Position numbers and translations under genes: made by a program
Notes under the pieces: model-generated
What the model was told of the DNA's origin: nothing
Database searches by the model: none
What the model saw: only the letters and a program-made list of their open reading frames with translations
Source of the DNA: Solenopsis invicta
Taxonomy: Eukaryota > Arthropoda > Insecta > Hymenoptera > Formicidae
Length of the DNA: 64,000 bases
NCBI RefSeq assembly: GCF_016802725.1
Contig: NC_052666.1
Coordinates: forward strand, 9,594,875-9,658,874
Direction of reading: 5' to 3'
Shown here: positions 11,992 through 22,633 of the stretch, piece after piece
Layout: every line of letters begins with the position of its first letter
Numbering within the stretch: position 1 is the first letter of the stretch

Positions 11992-13274
11992 TGTGACGTG
12001 GCAGTTTTATCTGCCTCGCCACTTCGTCCTCCGCCTGAGCATAGCGCAAGGAGGCGCGTAAGATCGGGTCGGGCACTCAGCGAGAGAGCGAAATCTCCGG
12101 CGGGACTGCGGCGCGTATTGATTTCATTTATTTATTCGCGGCTTATTTCATGTATCCGCGGGCACCTCGACAAACGTCGCCTAAGGACCAGCAGCGGCGA
12201 GGAGGATGGGCAGCAGCAGGACAAGGAGAAGGCGATCGTCCAGGGCCGGCGCACGGAAAACCGACGGCGGAGAGAAGGACGAGACTCGACGTGGTGACCG
12301 ATGTGCGCCTCGCCAAAGATATAGTATAAATGACGAGTCGGCGGTGTGTGTGATATAATCTACGCGTGTTTATTAACAAGGCTCTTACGGAATCGAAAGA
12401 ATACAGTAGTTCAGTGCGCGCGGACGGACAAGATACATGAATTTAGAACGGCGTGTGGACGGACGGATCTTTGAAAACGCGGCTATTTACATGTTTATAT
12501 ATACATACGGTTCGCGAGGTGTCGCCAGGTGACGGAACGCGAGTGACGTATAAATGCGGGCGCGGCTTTCCCGCGGTATAGTGGTACGGGAGGGGGCGGA
12601 GCTCCGCGACGCGATGTGGCGATGCGCGAATCGGCAGGGCGACCGCGGCCGCATGCGTGCCGACGACGGTGGCGGCTGGGATGCCGGACGAAGCGCGCCG
12701 AATACCTCGGCCGAAACCCCGTATCGGCGATTCCGTTTGCTTGCGTTTCGTGGAGGAGTGGAGGTAATCGCGGCTCGAGAGCCGGTCGGGAGTCCTCCCC
12801 TCGCCAAGGACCTTGACGAGAGTTAGACGCTCGGGCTCGCGAGGATGCGGAGGATGAGGAGCGGTGCGGAAATTGCGGAGTACCTCCGCCGTGGCCAAGC
12901 AATCTTTGACCACTTTTATCTCCAGGAGTGTCAGACGCAGCGGATCAACGGGTGATGCTGGCTGACGGAAAACAGGTCCTCTATCGGAGCACGCGGCCCT
13001 ATAAATACCCCGCGACTCCGTTTGCCTCCGTTATTTTCGGCGCTTGACGGCGGGGTCGCCGGAGTGGGACGAACGCGCGCTCCTTCGTGTGCGCGTGCGC
13101 GCCGACTTGACGCGCGCGATGGCTCGACACGGTTTTACCGCGCGAAGTTCTTATCATCTTTATAATTGGGTGCCCGAGGCACCCCCGGTTATAGCCCGGC
13201 GGCTCTCTTTCCGGCTGTCGGCGGCCGGGGACGATGCATAACATTTTTCGGGGGTGATCATCGTTACAGTGTCA
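11992..13274 (+). mobile_element. Second LTR-like piece sharing its first 330 bp with 2746-3075
   Basis: It starts TGTGACGTGG, preceded by ATAT, exactly as at 2746, and matches closely to about 12320 (GCCAAAG). It then departs completely: 12321-13274 is a different GC-rich sequence with a TATA-like CCTATAAATA at about 12998 and no protein-like ORF. The 3' border is uncertain. GTCA|ATAT at 13271-13278 would give a matching ATAT duplication, but the same bases belong to the palindrome that begins at 13268. It could be a related LTR subfamily, a recombinant, or one LTR broken by another insertion. Confidence 0.5.
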
Positions 13275-14466
13275 ATATTATATTATACTCCTACGAATGC
13301 TACGTATAAAATTTTTCAAGTGTCATAAGATATGATTGACAAAGTGCATATGAATATGATAATGAAACATAGCTAATTAGATTGCATAAGCCTTATTAAA
13401 TTTATTTTTATCTTTCTATCTTTCTCCAATGCATATTTTTCCCAGCAAAAATGTGGTTCGCTTTCTCAAGTCTACCTCTAAGTTATACTTTTTTAACTCT
13501 AGCATAATATAAATGTATATTTTAAATGAATTGACGTTTGAAACAAGTGTCAAATGATCGAATAAAGATATAAAAATATATGTAATTTTACAAGTTGAGT
13601 CTTAGAGGCTTCAACGCTGCGTGTTTTCTCTGGTTTTAGAAATTTGTAACTAGATTAATTAATAAGTATAGTAAATATATTTTAAATCCTGTTTAATAAA
13701 GTTAATAAAGTTAAGTGTAGCTCTTACAATATATATTGACTTCACTAAATTAGTTAAAATAATACATGATATTAAATATGCTCGCTGTGTTACAAAATAA
13801 ATGTTAATTGTAAATAAATATGTGTTAATCTCGCTGTTACCTGATATTTAATAATATTTCTGAGCATCTTATAAAAGATATTTTTTCTTATAAAAGATAA
13901 TTCATTTTGTAACACAGTGAGCATATTTAATATCATGTATTATTTTAACTAGTTTTCAGTAAATTCTATATACATTGTAAAAGTTACACTTACTTTATTA
14001 ACTTTTTTAATAAACAGGATTCAAAATGTACTTACCTTACTTATTAATTAATCCAATAACAAATTTCTGAAACCAGAAAGTACACGCAGCGTTGAGGCCT
14101 CTGAGACTCAACTTGTAAAATTACACGTACACCAGGCATTGGAATCATTTTTATATCTTTATTCAATTATTTGACACTTGTTTCAAACGTCAATTCATTA
14201 AAAATATACATTTACATTAACGCTAGAATTAAAAAAGTATGACTTAGAGGCAGACCTGAGAAAGCAAACTACATTTTTGCTGAGAAAGGTATATATGCAT
14301 TGGAGAAAGATAGAAAGATAAAAGTAGATTTAATAAGGTGCATTCGATCTAATTAACTTCGTTTCATTACCATATTCATGTGCACTTTGTAAATCATATC
14401 TTCTTATGACACTCGAAAATTTTATACGTAGCACTCGTAGGAGTATAATATAATAATATTGACTCT
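13268..14466. mobile_element. Foldback element, 1.2 kb, arms about 560 bp
   Basis: The left arm (13268-13830) and right arm (13905-14466) are reverse complements with scattered changes; the outermost paired phrase is GTCAATATTA...TATACTCCTACGA. The centre is a short loop near 13860. There is no ORF. A more decayed relative lies at about 32500-33080, sharing the inner-arm phrases (TAATAAAGTTAA, ACAGGATTCAAAATG, CTCGCTGTGTTACAAAAT). Confidence 0.8.
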
Positions 14467-15250
14467 AGTTAATGCAAAATATATATTTTTAATTGCACAT
14501 ATTCATTAATAATAGGCTTATTCAACGCATTTTTGCACCACGCAAAAGAATTCGGCAGAAAAATATGTCGTTTGCCCCGCGAACCAAGATATTATTGACG
14601 ATTCAGGTTACAGGTTAGGAAACCTGTCATACGCGCAATCATGATTGCGGTCACGTGATGCACATCACATGGTCGCATAAATGCTGATAGTGTAGTAGCG
14701 AGCGCCACACTGTGTCGAAAATGTGAAAGGGAGAATTCCTGAGGGCAACGACCAAGGAGACGTACCTTACAGAAAAATGTAGAGAGATTAGAATGCATCG
14801 CGATATCTCCGCTCGTACGGCACGGAGAGAAAAAATAAAAACACTTTTATATATGCAATTTTTCCGAAGCTATCGAAGGAGACGACTTTGAACTTGATCG
14901 GTTCAGCCGTTGCTGAGATCTGATAATCTCTTTATGCTTGAACTCGCTGACTCGCGTAAAAGAGGCGTCGGTCTTTCTCGCTTTTTTTTTTTTTTTTAAA
15001 TTGGCACGAGACGCGACCGTGCTTTTTGATAAATTCGTTTGAGAGAATGTAATGATCACGTGAGAAGATGGTTTTGTAACAAAAATGCCTCGTAACGAGT
15101 GAACTTACAAACGCGGACTCCGATTGGCTTGTGCTAAATGAAATACCAAAACGGCCTTACGAAGTCAACACGCTAGCTACGGTAAACAAAAATATACAGT
15201 ACTGCGCGGAGTAATCATACAAGAATCTAAACAGATGTGCTAATCGAAAT
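14467..15250. other. Filler between foldback element and LTR, no gene
   Basis: The phrase from 14510 (AATAGGCTTATTCAACGC) recurs at about 33225 (AATAGGCTCAATTCAACGC), so the flank of the foldback element is itself repetitive. A poly-T run sits at 14982-14997, next to a GAGACGCGACCG motif also seen at 39983. No ORF is convincing. Confidence 0.4.
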
Positions 15251-15954
15251 AAACGGAAAAAATAATACACTTGTCTTTAAATTACTAACGGAGATACAAT
15301 TTCTTCGCGGGCTATGCGAATACGGCGTCCGGGGCGGTCAGGGAGTCGCGGAACGTGTTGTCGGTGCGCCGGACGCGGATTGGTTGGTGCGACGATAGAG
15401 TTTCCGCGCTTCGTCCAAGTCGCCTCGTGCAAATGAGGCGAGGGAATTGTCAATGCGCGGATGCTCTGACGATGTTCTGGTTTACAATGACCGAATCTTC
15501 CCAGGGAATAGAACGGAGCTGATTGGCCAGGAATGCCTAGCCTATGGACTCGACGAGGATGCTCGTCGCGGGCAAAGATGTGATCAGCCAAGGATCCTCG
15601 ACTGATCAGGGCGACGAGGATTCTCGTCGAGGGTGCGGAATGAGGCGAGTATGCTCGTCCTCGAGAGAGTCGAAAGCAGATTGAGTATACTCGATTAGTA
15701 CGATTAGGTGGACCAGGAAGATTTGTCTCGGTGTTCCCACTGCCGGCTTATATATCCGAGAGCGCGGCTGGACGCACAAATTCGCGCGCTCGATCGGCTG
15801 GCTCGGAGTGGGAACGCCACGGACGGCGCGCGTGCTGCCGCGTGATCGCGCCGAGAGGTTAGCTGGGTGCGCGCACGTGGTTCTTGCTGTCGCGGTGTTC
15901 GGGAGGTCGGAACGGAGTGACAGTACGCGCGAGGTGGAGGGGCGTTTTGTTACA
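15250..15954 (-). mobile_element. 5' part of the LTR of insertion 5321-15954 (promoter side)
   Basis: Read on the minus strand from TGTAACAAAACG (15954), this has a TATA box, GATATATAAGCCGGC, at about 15745-15760. Beyond it come many copies of a short CTCGTCGAGGAT-like phrase and two GGCCAATCA boxes. The first 600 bp match 47297-47900 on the plus strand, so this is a repeated family. The TATA box with a downstream CAGTGGGAAC start region suggests a pol II promoter. Confidence 0.6.
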
Positions 15955-15958
15955 ATTT

Positions 15959-16556
15959 GATGTCAAAGAATCTAATGTAGTAATACATACTATTTTTCTG
16001 AGAAGTAAATATAATTTCCAAAATTTGTTTTTTATAAGAATAAAATTACCAATTATTAAACACAAATTATTAATTAAAAATAACATTTCCAAAGTAAATA
16101 TGATTATAAGTTCATTTTTTATTGCATCAACTTGTAATATTGGAGTAATGTTTTTTTCACAAGATGTGCGTTCATAATTATTCAATTGATTATTTAAGTT
16201 TTGTAAAGTAAACAATTTTTCAACGTTAATAAAATTTAGAGTTTTTCCTAAATCATATCTGCATACACCTTCAAGCAAGTCATGCATTGAATTTACAGAA
16301 AAATTATTTAATAAATGAAAAACAGATATTTTATTAAAAATACAAAGTTTTTGAACACCAAATATTTTTTTATTGCAATGTTCTAAGTAATCTTCAATTT
16401 TTCTAATTAGTTGAAAATCTTCTACAAATTGTTTATGAAAAACTGTTTTAGAAACAGTGCAAACTCTACAACTGTACACAGAATTAAAACTTTTATTGAA
16501 ACTTTTAGTGAACCTAAAATGCTATTTAATCCTAAATTGTCTCCCGCTATATACAA
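15959..16556 (-). pseudogene. EnSpm-like transposase, N-terminal to middle part
   Basis: The minus strand gives AGDNLGLNSILGSLK (from about 16548), then after a 1-nt shift YSCRVCTVSK at about 16470, then MHDLLEGVCRYDLGK and an aliphatic stretch ending LDSLTSN at the ATTT target site (15955-15958). The CRVC zinc-type motif and MHDLLEGVCRYD are typical of the EnSpm/CACTA-like transposase seen in many animal genomes. The protein resumes in phase at 5320. Upstream it is cut by the mariner relic at a TA (about 16556). At least one frameshift. Confidence 0.65.
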
Positions 16557-16985
16557 GGTCTGTTAGAAAAGTATCCGACCTTATTTTTTTTTTGCAAAAA
16601 CCTAATGGATTTGAATCAAGCGCGCTTGCACGAGTTGACCTTGAACCTTCGTGGGCATGCGTGAATTTTTTCCTACCTATTGATAGTATCAGTCGCCGGC
16701 AAGCAGCGTTTGAATGAGGTTATGTGTAGTGCTCGCAGCGTCGGTTTTTTTATTACATGAAAAATAACGGAACGACCGACGGAAAGCCGTCTGAATCTTC
16801 CGAATGATTTTAACTGGCTGTCGCCCAGTTTCTGGCAAAATTTGATGCAGTAACGCTGCTCCAGTTGTTCCGTCATTTTCCATGTACGAGTAATAAAAAA
16901 ACCGACGCTGCGACGAGAGCACTACACATAACCTCACTCAAACGCTGCTTGCCAGCGACTGACGCAGTATTTCGAATATACGTAC
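16557..16985 (-). pseudogene. Internally deleted mariner relic
   Basis: The left end reads AAGGTCTGTTAGAAAAGTAT, a mariner terminal repeat. On the minus strand MTEQLEQRYCIKFCQKLGDS (from 16876) is the start of a mariner transposase, after which the frame degenerates into 3' flank; the catalytic domain is missing. The phrase AGCACTACACATAACCTCA occurs twice in opposite orientation (16718-16736 and 16918-16936), showing an inverted rearrangement. It is a different subfamily from the other mariners here. Confidence 0.7.
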
Positions 16986-17004
16986 AATTATTTATACATA
17001 GGTA

Positions 17005-17222
17005 TAACTCACGCAACACAAGGACGTCCTTTGGACGTCCAATGGACGTTGCGGTCCGACATGTCCTGACGTCCAGTGACATACCAATTGTGTCTTGTAG
17101 ACATCTAGGAGACGTTCTTCGGACGGACAATGTACCGCCTTCGGACGCCAAATGGACGTCATTAGGACGTCTCGGCAGGACATAAAAAGGACTTTTATGG
17201 ACGTTGTTTGGATATTATTTTA
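17005..17222. repeat. GGACGT-rich repeat, copy 1 (interrupted by a mariner)
   Basis: It begins ACGCAACACAAGGACGTCCT and is packed with GGACGTCC and ACGTCC palindromes. It matches 19323-19545 closely. Copy 1 resumes after the mariner at 18541 (TTACGCAATTAGGATTTTAT), matching 19546 onwards. The nature of the repeat is unknown; it has no ORF. Confidence 0.8.
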
Positions 17223-17224
17223 TA

Positions 17225-18540
17225 CCCTATGATCAGAAAGTACCGGGAATTTTTTATTTAAAAGTACCGCGCATGCGGGAACCGGTTTATTTTTTTTCTT
17301 ATGTTGGTACGACCTTCAGACGCACATCTGTCAGGTTTTAGTGCCATCCGATCATTAGTGTCTGCCTGGCGTTTGTTTACATCAGTCAACTTTTTTCATT
17401 TTGCCGCATTTTACCATGAATAATTTTGTTGAACAAAGAGTTTGTTTGAAATTTTGTGTTACGAACGAAATTTCGTGTGCCGACGCACTGAAAATGTTAC
17501 AAAAAGCATTTTGCAAATCTGCTCTATCAAAAACAAGAGCATACGAGTGGTATAAAGACTTTAAAAGTGGTCGTACAGTGGTGGAAGATTTCCCTCGTTC
17601 CGGACGTCCATCGACGTCGAACACCGATGAAAACGTGAAGAAAGTGAAAGAAATGGTGCTTGAAAATCGTCATACCAGCTTAAGAGAGATGTCTAGTGAA
17701 CTTGGCATTGCATATGGAACGGCACAGCATATTGTGGTTGATGTTTTGGGTATGAGACGCGTGGCAGCCAGGCTCGTTCCGAAGGATCTGAATTTCTTGC
17801 AAAAACACCACCGAAAGACAGTTGCTGAAGAGATGATTTCTGAAGCCCAAAGTGATCCAACCTTCATGAAACGGATTATTACGGGCGACGAGACATGGGT
17901 CTATGAATTTGACATGGAAACAAAGCAACAATCGTCCGAGTGGCGCTTCGAAGACGAGCCGAAACCGAAAAAACCGCGTCAAAGCCGCTCAAAAGTGAAG
18001 GTGATGTTGACTGTTTACTTCGATTGCCAAGGCGTTGTGCACTATGAGTACCTTCCACCGGGCCAGACAGTCAACAAAGAATATTATTTATCCGTTTTGA
18101 AGCGTTTGAGAGATGCTGTACGTCGCAAACGGCCGGAAATGTGGGCCGACAATTCTTGGATTTTGCATGATGATAACGCACCATCGCACCGAGCCCGAAT
18201 TGTACTGAATTATTTGACCAAACATCAAGTAAATACCATCAAGCAAGCACCGTATTCACCTGATATGGCCCCGTGCGATTTTTTTTTGTTCCCCAAGTTG
18301 AAGTTGCCACTTCGTGGAAAGAGATTTCAGTCGATCGAGGAGATCAAAGAGAATGCGACAAGGGAACTAAAGGCCATCCCTTCGTCGGCCTACCAGGGAT
18401 GCATGGAGGACTGGGTCAAGCGTTGGCACATGTGTGTTGCTTCAGATGGATCATATTTTGAAGGAGATAAAATAAATTTGCCTGAAATTTAACTCTATTT
18501 TGTTTTATTTAAAAATTCCCGGTACTTTCTGATCATAGGG
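17225..18540 (+). mobile_element. Mariner element with an open transposase gene (1,316 bp)
   Basis: Terminal repeats are CCCTATGATCAGAAAGTACC and its complement, flanked by TA at 17223-17224 and 18541-18542. The host repeat without the insertion is present at 19323-19560 (ATTTTATATTGCGCG), so the filled and empty sites can be compared and the TA duplication confirmed directly. Both ends and the gene look complete. Confidence 0.95.
17416..18492 (+). CDS. Mariner transposase, uninterrupted, 358 aa
   Basis: Cut-and-paste DNA transposase of the mariner family, acting in the nucleus on the terminal repeats 17225-18540. I place the start at ATG 17416 (MNNFVEQRVCLKFC), because the frame upstream to 17401 has only a TTG. 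Visible parts are an N-terminal helix-turn-helix (about residues 5-60), the SGRPSTS linker, a second helix-turn-helix, then the catalytic core with ITGDETWVYE, HDDNAPSH and MAPCDFF. This is a DD34D triad with 34 residues between the last two Asp by my count. Length is normal and no stop or frameshift is seen. It ends YFEGDKINLPEI. The gene could encode active enzyme; function is inferred only. Confidence 0.95.
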   Translation: MNNFVEQRVCLKFCVTNEISCADALKMLQKAFCKSALSKTRAYEWYKDFKSGRTVVEDFPRSGRPSTSNTDENVKKVKEMVLENRHTSLREMSSELGIAYGTAQHIVVDVLGMRRVAARLVPKDLNFLQKHHRKTVAEEMISEAQSDPTFMKRIITGDETWVYEFDMETKQQSSEWRFEDEPKPKKPRQSRSKVKVMLTVYFDCQGVVHYEYLPPGQTVNKEYYLSVLKRLRDAVRRKRPEMWADNSWILHDDNAPSHRARIVLNYLTKHQVNTIKQAPYSPDMAPCDFFLFPKLKLPLRGKRFQSIEEIKENATRELKAIPSSAYQGCMEDWVKRWHMCVASDGSYFEGDKINLPEI

Positions 18541-18542
18541 TA

Positions 18543-19320
18543 TTACGCAATTAGGATTTTATTTAGTAAAAAATGATATTTGTTAGTAAAAATAGTATTA
18601 AGGGGATGCTTAACATGGTCCTTTTTCACCGACTAAAAACGATTAATTTTTGCAGACAAAATTCTTCTAATTGCATTTACAGATTTCAAAATCTTTCTCG
18701 TCAATTAAAGTATAGATATTAATAGACCTCACAGTAGTTGCTTTATGCCAAAAACGTTGAGTTTATATTTTGTTTATCTAATCTTAGCTGGCTCTGTAAT
18801 GTAGAGCTGTGAACAGGTGCCAAATATTCACTTCATATGAATATTTGACGGTCTTTTCGTACAAAATAAGGGTACTATGAGCTTCAAATTAGACGCCGGA
18901 ACAACGTAGAATTTTTCAAATTTAGCTTAGAAGTCTAATATAAAAGATTTTTGTCTGCAAATATTTGTAAGCACACGTACGTCTGATCTTGGTATATCAC
19001 AGCTGATCGCAACAGAAGAAATGAGAAAATTAGTTGCCCTGTATTTTGACAGATGGCAGTGTTCAAGTTGGACGAAACAATCGATCTGTTTATCGACCGA
19101 TTAAATTGAATCTAAGCTAAGCGATTATTAGGTTAAGTTTCCTGTCAAACAAATTCAACTTGGCGAGCGGATTACTTGTTTCGGCTGGTTTGAATTCTTT
19201 GGCATTCTGACATACACTGCTAGTACTAAAAATCTATAGTTCCGTATACCGTAAACGTTACGTATACTGTAGATTTTTAGTACAAACATTCTTGTGTAAT
19301 TTGCAAATTATGTGCTTTTT
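18543..19320. other. Non-coding stretch with one hairpin
   Basis: The first part continues GGACGT-repeat copy 1; the rest has no protein-like ORF. A perfect-looking hairpin lies at 19225-19281, with arms GTACTAAAAATCTATAGTT and AACTA-type complement either side of CCGTAAACG; CGTATAC boxes are part of it. Confidence 0.4.
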
Positions 19321-19322
19321 CC

Positions 19323-19560
19323 CACGCAACACAAGGACGTCCTTTGGACGTCCAATGGACGTCGCGGTCAGACATGTCTTGACGTCCAGATGACATACCA
19401 ATTGTGTCTTGTAGACGTCTCGGAAATGTCCTTTGGACGTACAATGTACCGCCTTCTGACGTCAAATGGACGTCATTAGGACGTCTCAGCAGGACATAAA
19501 AAGGACTTTTATGGACGTTGTTTGGACATTATTTTATATTGCGCGATTATGATTTTATTT
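19323..19560. repeat. GGACGT-rich repeat, copy 2 (empty site)
   Basis: Uninterrupted copy of 17005-17222 plus 18541 onward. It keeps TTTTATATTGCGC across the point where copy 1 carries the mariner. The two copies differ by scattered changes, so the duplication is older than the mariner insertion. Confidence 0.8.
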
Positions 19561-21014
19561 TGTAAAAAATGATATTTGCTAATAAAAGCAGTATTAATAT
19601 TCTTAAATAATGTAATACAACAGCATTAAAATATGAACATTAATACTAATTTTACATAAAATATCATTTTTTACTAAACAAATTTTTAACGCATTTTATA
19701 CATAGTAAAAAAATATACAAGAATATTTTTACAAGTAATAACTTTATTTATAATTGCACAATAAATTACGATGCAATCAAGTGTCAGTATGATTGACATT
19801 TTCTGTTTTGCAAAAATATATTGCAACATAAAATTCCCCAAATATAGTAACAACTATTAAAATCTTCACTTATTTAAAAAGTTGTAACGCATTTATATCT
19901 TATATTATAAATGTAATAAATCGTTATCGCTATATGATATAACTTTAACATTCAAAAACAAATCTATATCTATAATAATATCTATAAATTGTCCTACCTG
20001 TCTAATAAGATAGACAAAAGATAAAGTAAACAGTAATATTAAGAATATATCAGATAGTACTAACTATAACAAAATAATATTTCAATCTTTAATCGACAAA
20101 AGTTTGGAAGCAATCCATTATAAGCACAGCATAAATAAGAATATAGTGTTATAAGTAAAAAAATATAATATAAGGCAAAAAAGACACAAGTTATGAATAT
20201 AGAAGACACAAAAAAGTTATAGGATTTGAAACAATCTATTGAATATATAGTGATAATAATTCGGATAGAGTTCCAAAAGTCGTACAAAAGTTAAGTTAAA
20301 ATAAAAAAAAAAACTTTATGTAACATTTTCTTCCAATTGTTTTATCGAGTTTTCAAAATGATGTAAATTAATCCTTTTTTATTTAGAACTCTTTAAATCC
20401 TTAATGTTTATATATAATATTTAATTATTAATAAGAATTTGCATGATAAATATTTTTAAAAAATTACATATATATATGTAATTTTTTTGTTGAATGTAAT
20501 TTTTTTAAAATATTTATCATGCAAATTCTTATTAATAATTAAATTAATAGCAAGTAAATGAAGCTATAAAAAGATATTTACCAAATATTGTACGAGCCAC
20601 TAGAGTGCCCTCCAGTCTATTATTTTGTTTTCGGCCCAGCCATGAAATTCCAACCGCTAATTTGGAAGAAAATAATCCTGTCAAAATTCACCGAATAAAT
20701 TCGTTTGGATCTCGTCCCCCACGCGGAAGAAGCATTTTTTTCCTTACAGAAAAAAACAAAATCAAACAAAAATTTGGTATGTGATGCTTACAGAAATTAT
20801 AGTTCTAAATATGCTGCACATGGTACAATTTTGCGTACTAAATCGCATACGAGTTAAGTCGTAAAACGTCGGTATTGTAAAACTGGCCAATCACAATCAG
20901 TCCATTCTTCATACATTTGTCTGAAGAATCACAGCTATTTAGTTGTGATTGGCCAGATTTAAAACATCAACGTTACAATTTCGGCGTAAATTGGGTCGTG
21001 TAAACGTAGTCATA

Positions 21015-21075
<61 letters not shown>

Positions 21076-21225
21076 TAAATAAATATATTTTTTGCTTATA
21101 AATTCAATTTTTTAAAACAATTATTTAAAACTATAACTTCTATTTGCTGTATGAAAATAGAAATAAACCGCCGTAATAATTAACATCTGTTAAACTAGAT
21201 ATTTATAACTTAAATACATGTGCTA
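19561..21225. other. AT-rich DNA with palindromes, no gene
   Basis: No ORF resembles a protein. A palindrome at 20418-20546 pairs TTAATTATTAATAAGAATTT with its complement across an AT loop. A second inverted repeat (CTGGCCAATCACAA at 20882, TTGTGATTGGCCAG at 20942) looks like a small MITE. A (TA)n tract fills 21014-21073. Confidence 0.5.
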
Positions 21226-22605
21226 CTAAATACTTACAAGTTGTTTAGTAGCAGAATTATTTGTAAGTAATAAATTGTCCAAATCGCTAAAATTCTGCCA
21301 ATTTTGGAGCGGAAACACTGACAGAATATTTTCATCTGGCGGATTCTCATTTTGTATAGTAGGAATGACTTCGTATTTGTCAGAGTTGAGTGACAAATTA
21401 GTTAACATTTCCGTTATTTGATGGTTTTGAAATTTTAGTATTGTTAGATCGCGGATTACGTGTTTCTCAAATTCTGTTTAAAAAAATTATAAAATATTTA
21501 TATTTAAAAGTAATAAAAAGTATTGAAATGAAAAGTATGATTGCGTAAATCAAAATAATAAAAACATACCTGATTCTCCGGTGTATTAAAACTTTTTTCT
21601 CTTTTCACATGTTTGACTTACGTTATCATCAAATTTCTTATTTCGAATTGCTTGATACTCGGAACATTAAGGTAAAGTTGCACGTGAATTAACTGAAAAT
21701 AATAATTTTATAATTTTTAACAGAATATTAAGTTGAAATATTTACAATATTTATATAAAATTCGTTTTATTATTGAAAAGAATAAAGATATTTTAAAAAT
21801 AAACAATCCTGAAAATTAGAAAATTATAGATTTTTAATGAAACTATTACATATTCCATTATATCTATCGAAGCTATTAAAAATATTAAATAATAAAAAAA
21901 AACAAAGTTACCTTTGTTGTGTTGAGTCTGATTCCTTATATAGGCAGGCGATGACAATGAATGTATTATGCTTCTTGTTGATTGTGGAGCAGAAACTTTA
22001 TTTATTTGTTTCGATTTTTCTTGAAGTTTCTGTGGTATTGGCAGCTCAGAATTATCATTTCCTTGGGCAGTAAAGTTTTTTCGCTCTCATTGTCAGAATT
22101 TGAGCTATTCGACGATTTTCGACTGCCGTGACAAATGGTTTTTTTAGCAATTGTTGATGATATACTTTTTGATTTCACGCTTTTTTCCTGGGAATCTGAT
22201 GATTCTGTAAAATATTTTTTATTTTTCTTATGTTATCGTTTGCCGGCAACTTCTTCCTCGCCTTTGCTAGGAAAATCCGATGTTAATTCGGCCACTCTTA
22301 AGTTTTTCCGGGCTGTTTCATAGTCATCTAAAAATAATGATATAATAAAGGTTTATCATAAAATTAAAATACAAATCTTCAGAAACAGAAGTATATATTA
22401 GGTACTACATACCAAAAGTATTTAGGACCCTGGCCTTAAATGAAGGCCATTTGTTATTTGGTATCGTTCTATTTTTAACGCATCTTGCTGGGAATATAAC
22501 ATCACGTGACGGCCAGAAGCAGAAATCTTTGTGTACCCAAAAGTTGGATACAACCTCCACGCTTTTGTCATCCGTAAAATCAACAATACAAAATTTGGAA
22601 GACAT
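21226..22605 (-). pseudogene. DUF4806-type accessory gene next to the EnSpm-like transposase, broken
   Basis: Exon 1 (22605-22413) begins MSSKFCIVDFTDDKSVEVV and carries FCFWPSR and NNKWPSFKARVLNTFG, then a GTATGT donor. Exon 2 (from 22327, after TTTTTAG) gives DDYETARKNLRVAELTSDF, an in-frame TAA after KR, then a Ser/Lys-rich linker (SSNSSNSDNES) and a frameshift. A last exon near 21408-21237 gives LPLQ-like VFPLQNWQNFSDLDNLL, the start of a DUF4806-type domain. Such proteins are common in ants next to transposases; their role is unknown to me. The gene starts 29 bp after the transposase stop, on the same strand. The domain name is from memory. Confidence 0.55.
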
Positions 22606-22633
22606 CTGTAAATTCACACATAATAATATAATT

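Larger units (their letters stand above)
5321..15954 (-). mobile_element. LTR-type insertion (itself full of nested elements) splitting the EnSpm-like gene
   Basis: On the minus strand the insertion starts TGTAACAAAACG (15954) and ends AACAGCGTTACA (5321), that is TG...CA. It is flanked by ATTT at 5317-5320 and 15955-15958. Removing it with one ATTT copy rejoins the EnSpm-like reading frame in phase. The end at 5321-5465 holds an AATAAA signal on the minus strand, and the start at 15250-15954 holds a TATA box, as expected of the two ends of one LTR. Everything between about 5466 and 15000 is later insertions or rearranged filler. No gag or pol was found, so a solo LTR later invaded by other elements fits best. 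Confidence 0.6.

Noticed and set aside
11905..13244. Arg/Ala-rich ORFs on both strands
   Set aside because: Same composition effect in the second LTR-like piece.
13271..13278. GTCA|ATAT as a certain 3' border of the second LTR-like piece
   Set aside because: The same bases are mirrored at 14453-14466 as part of the foldback element, so the match to the 5' ATAT may be accidental.
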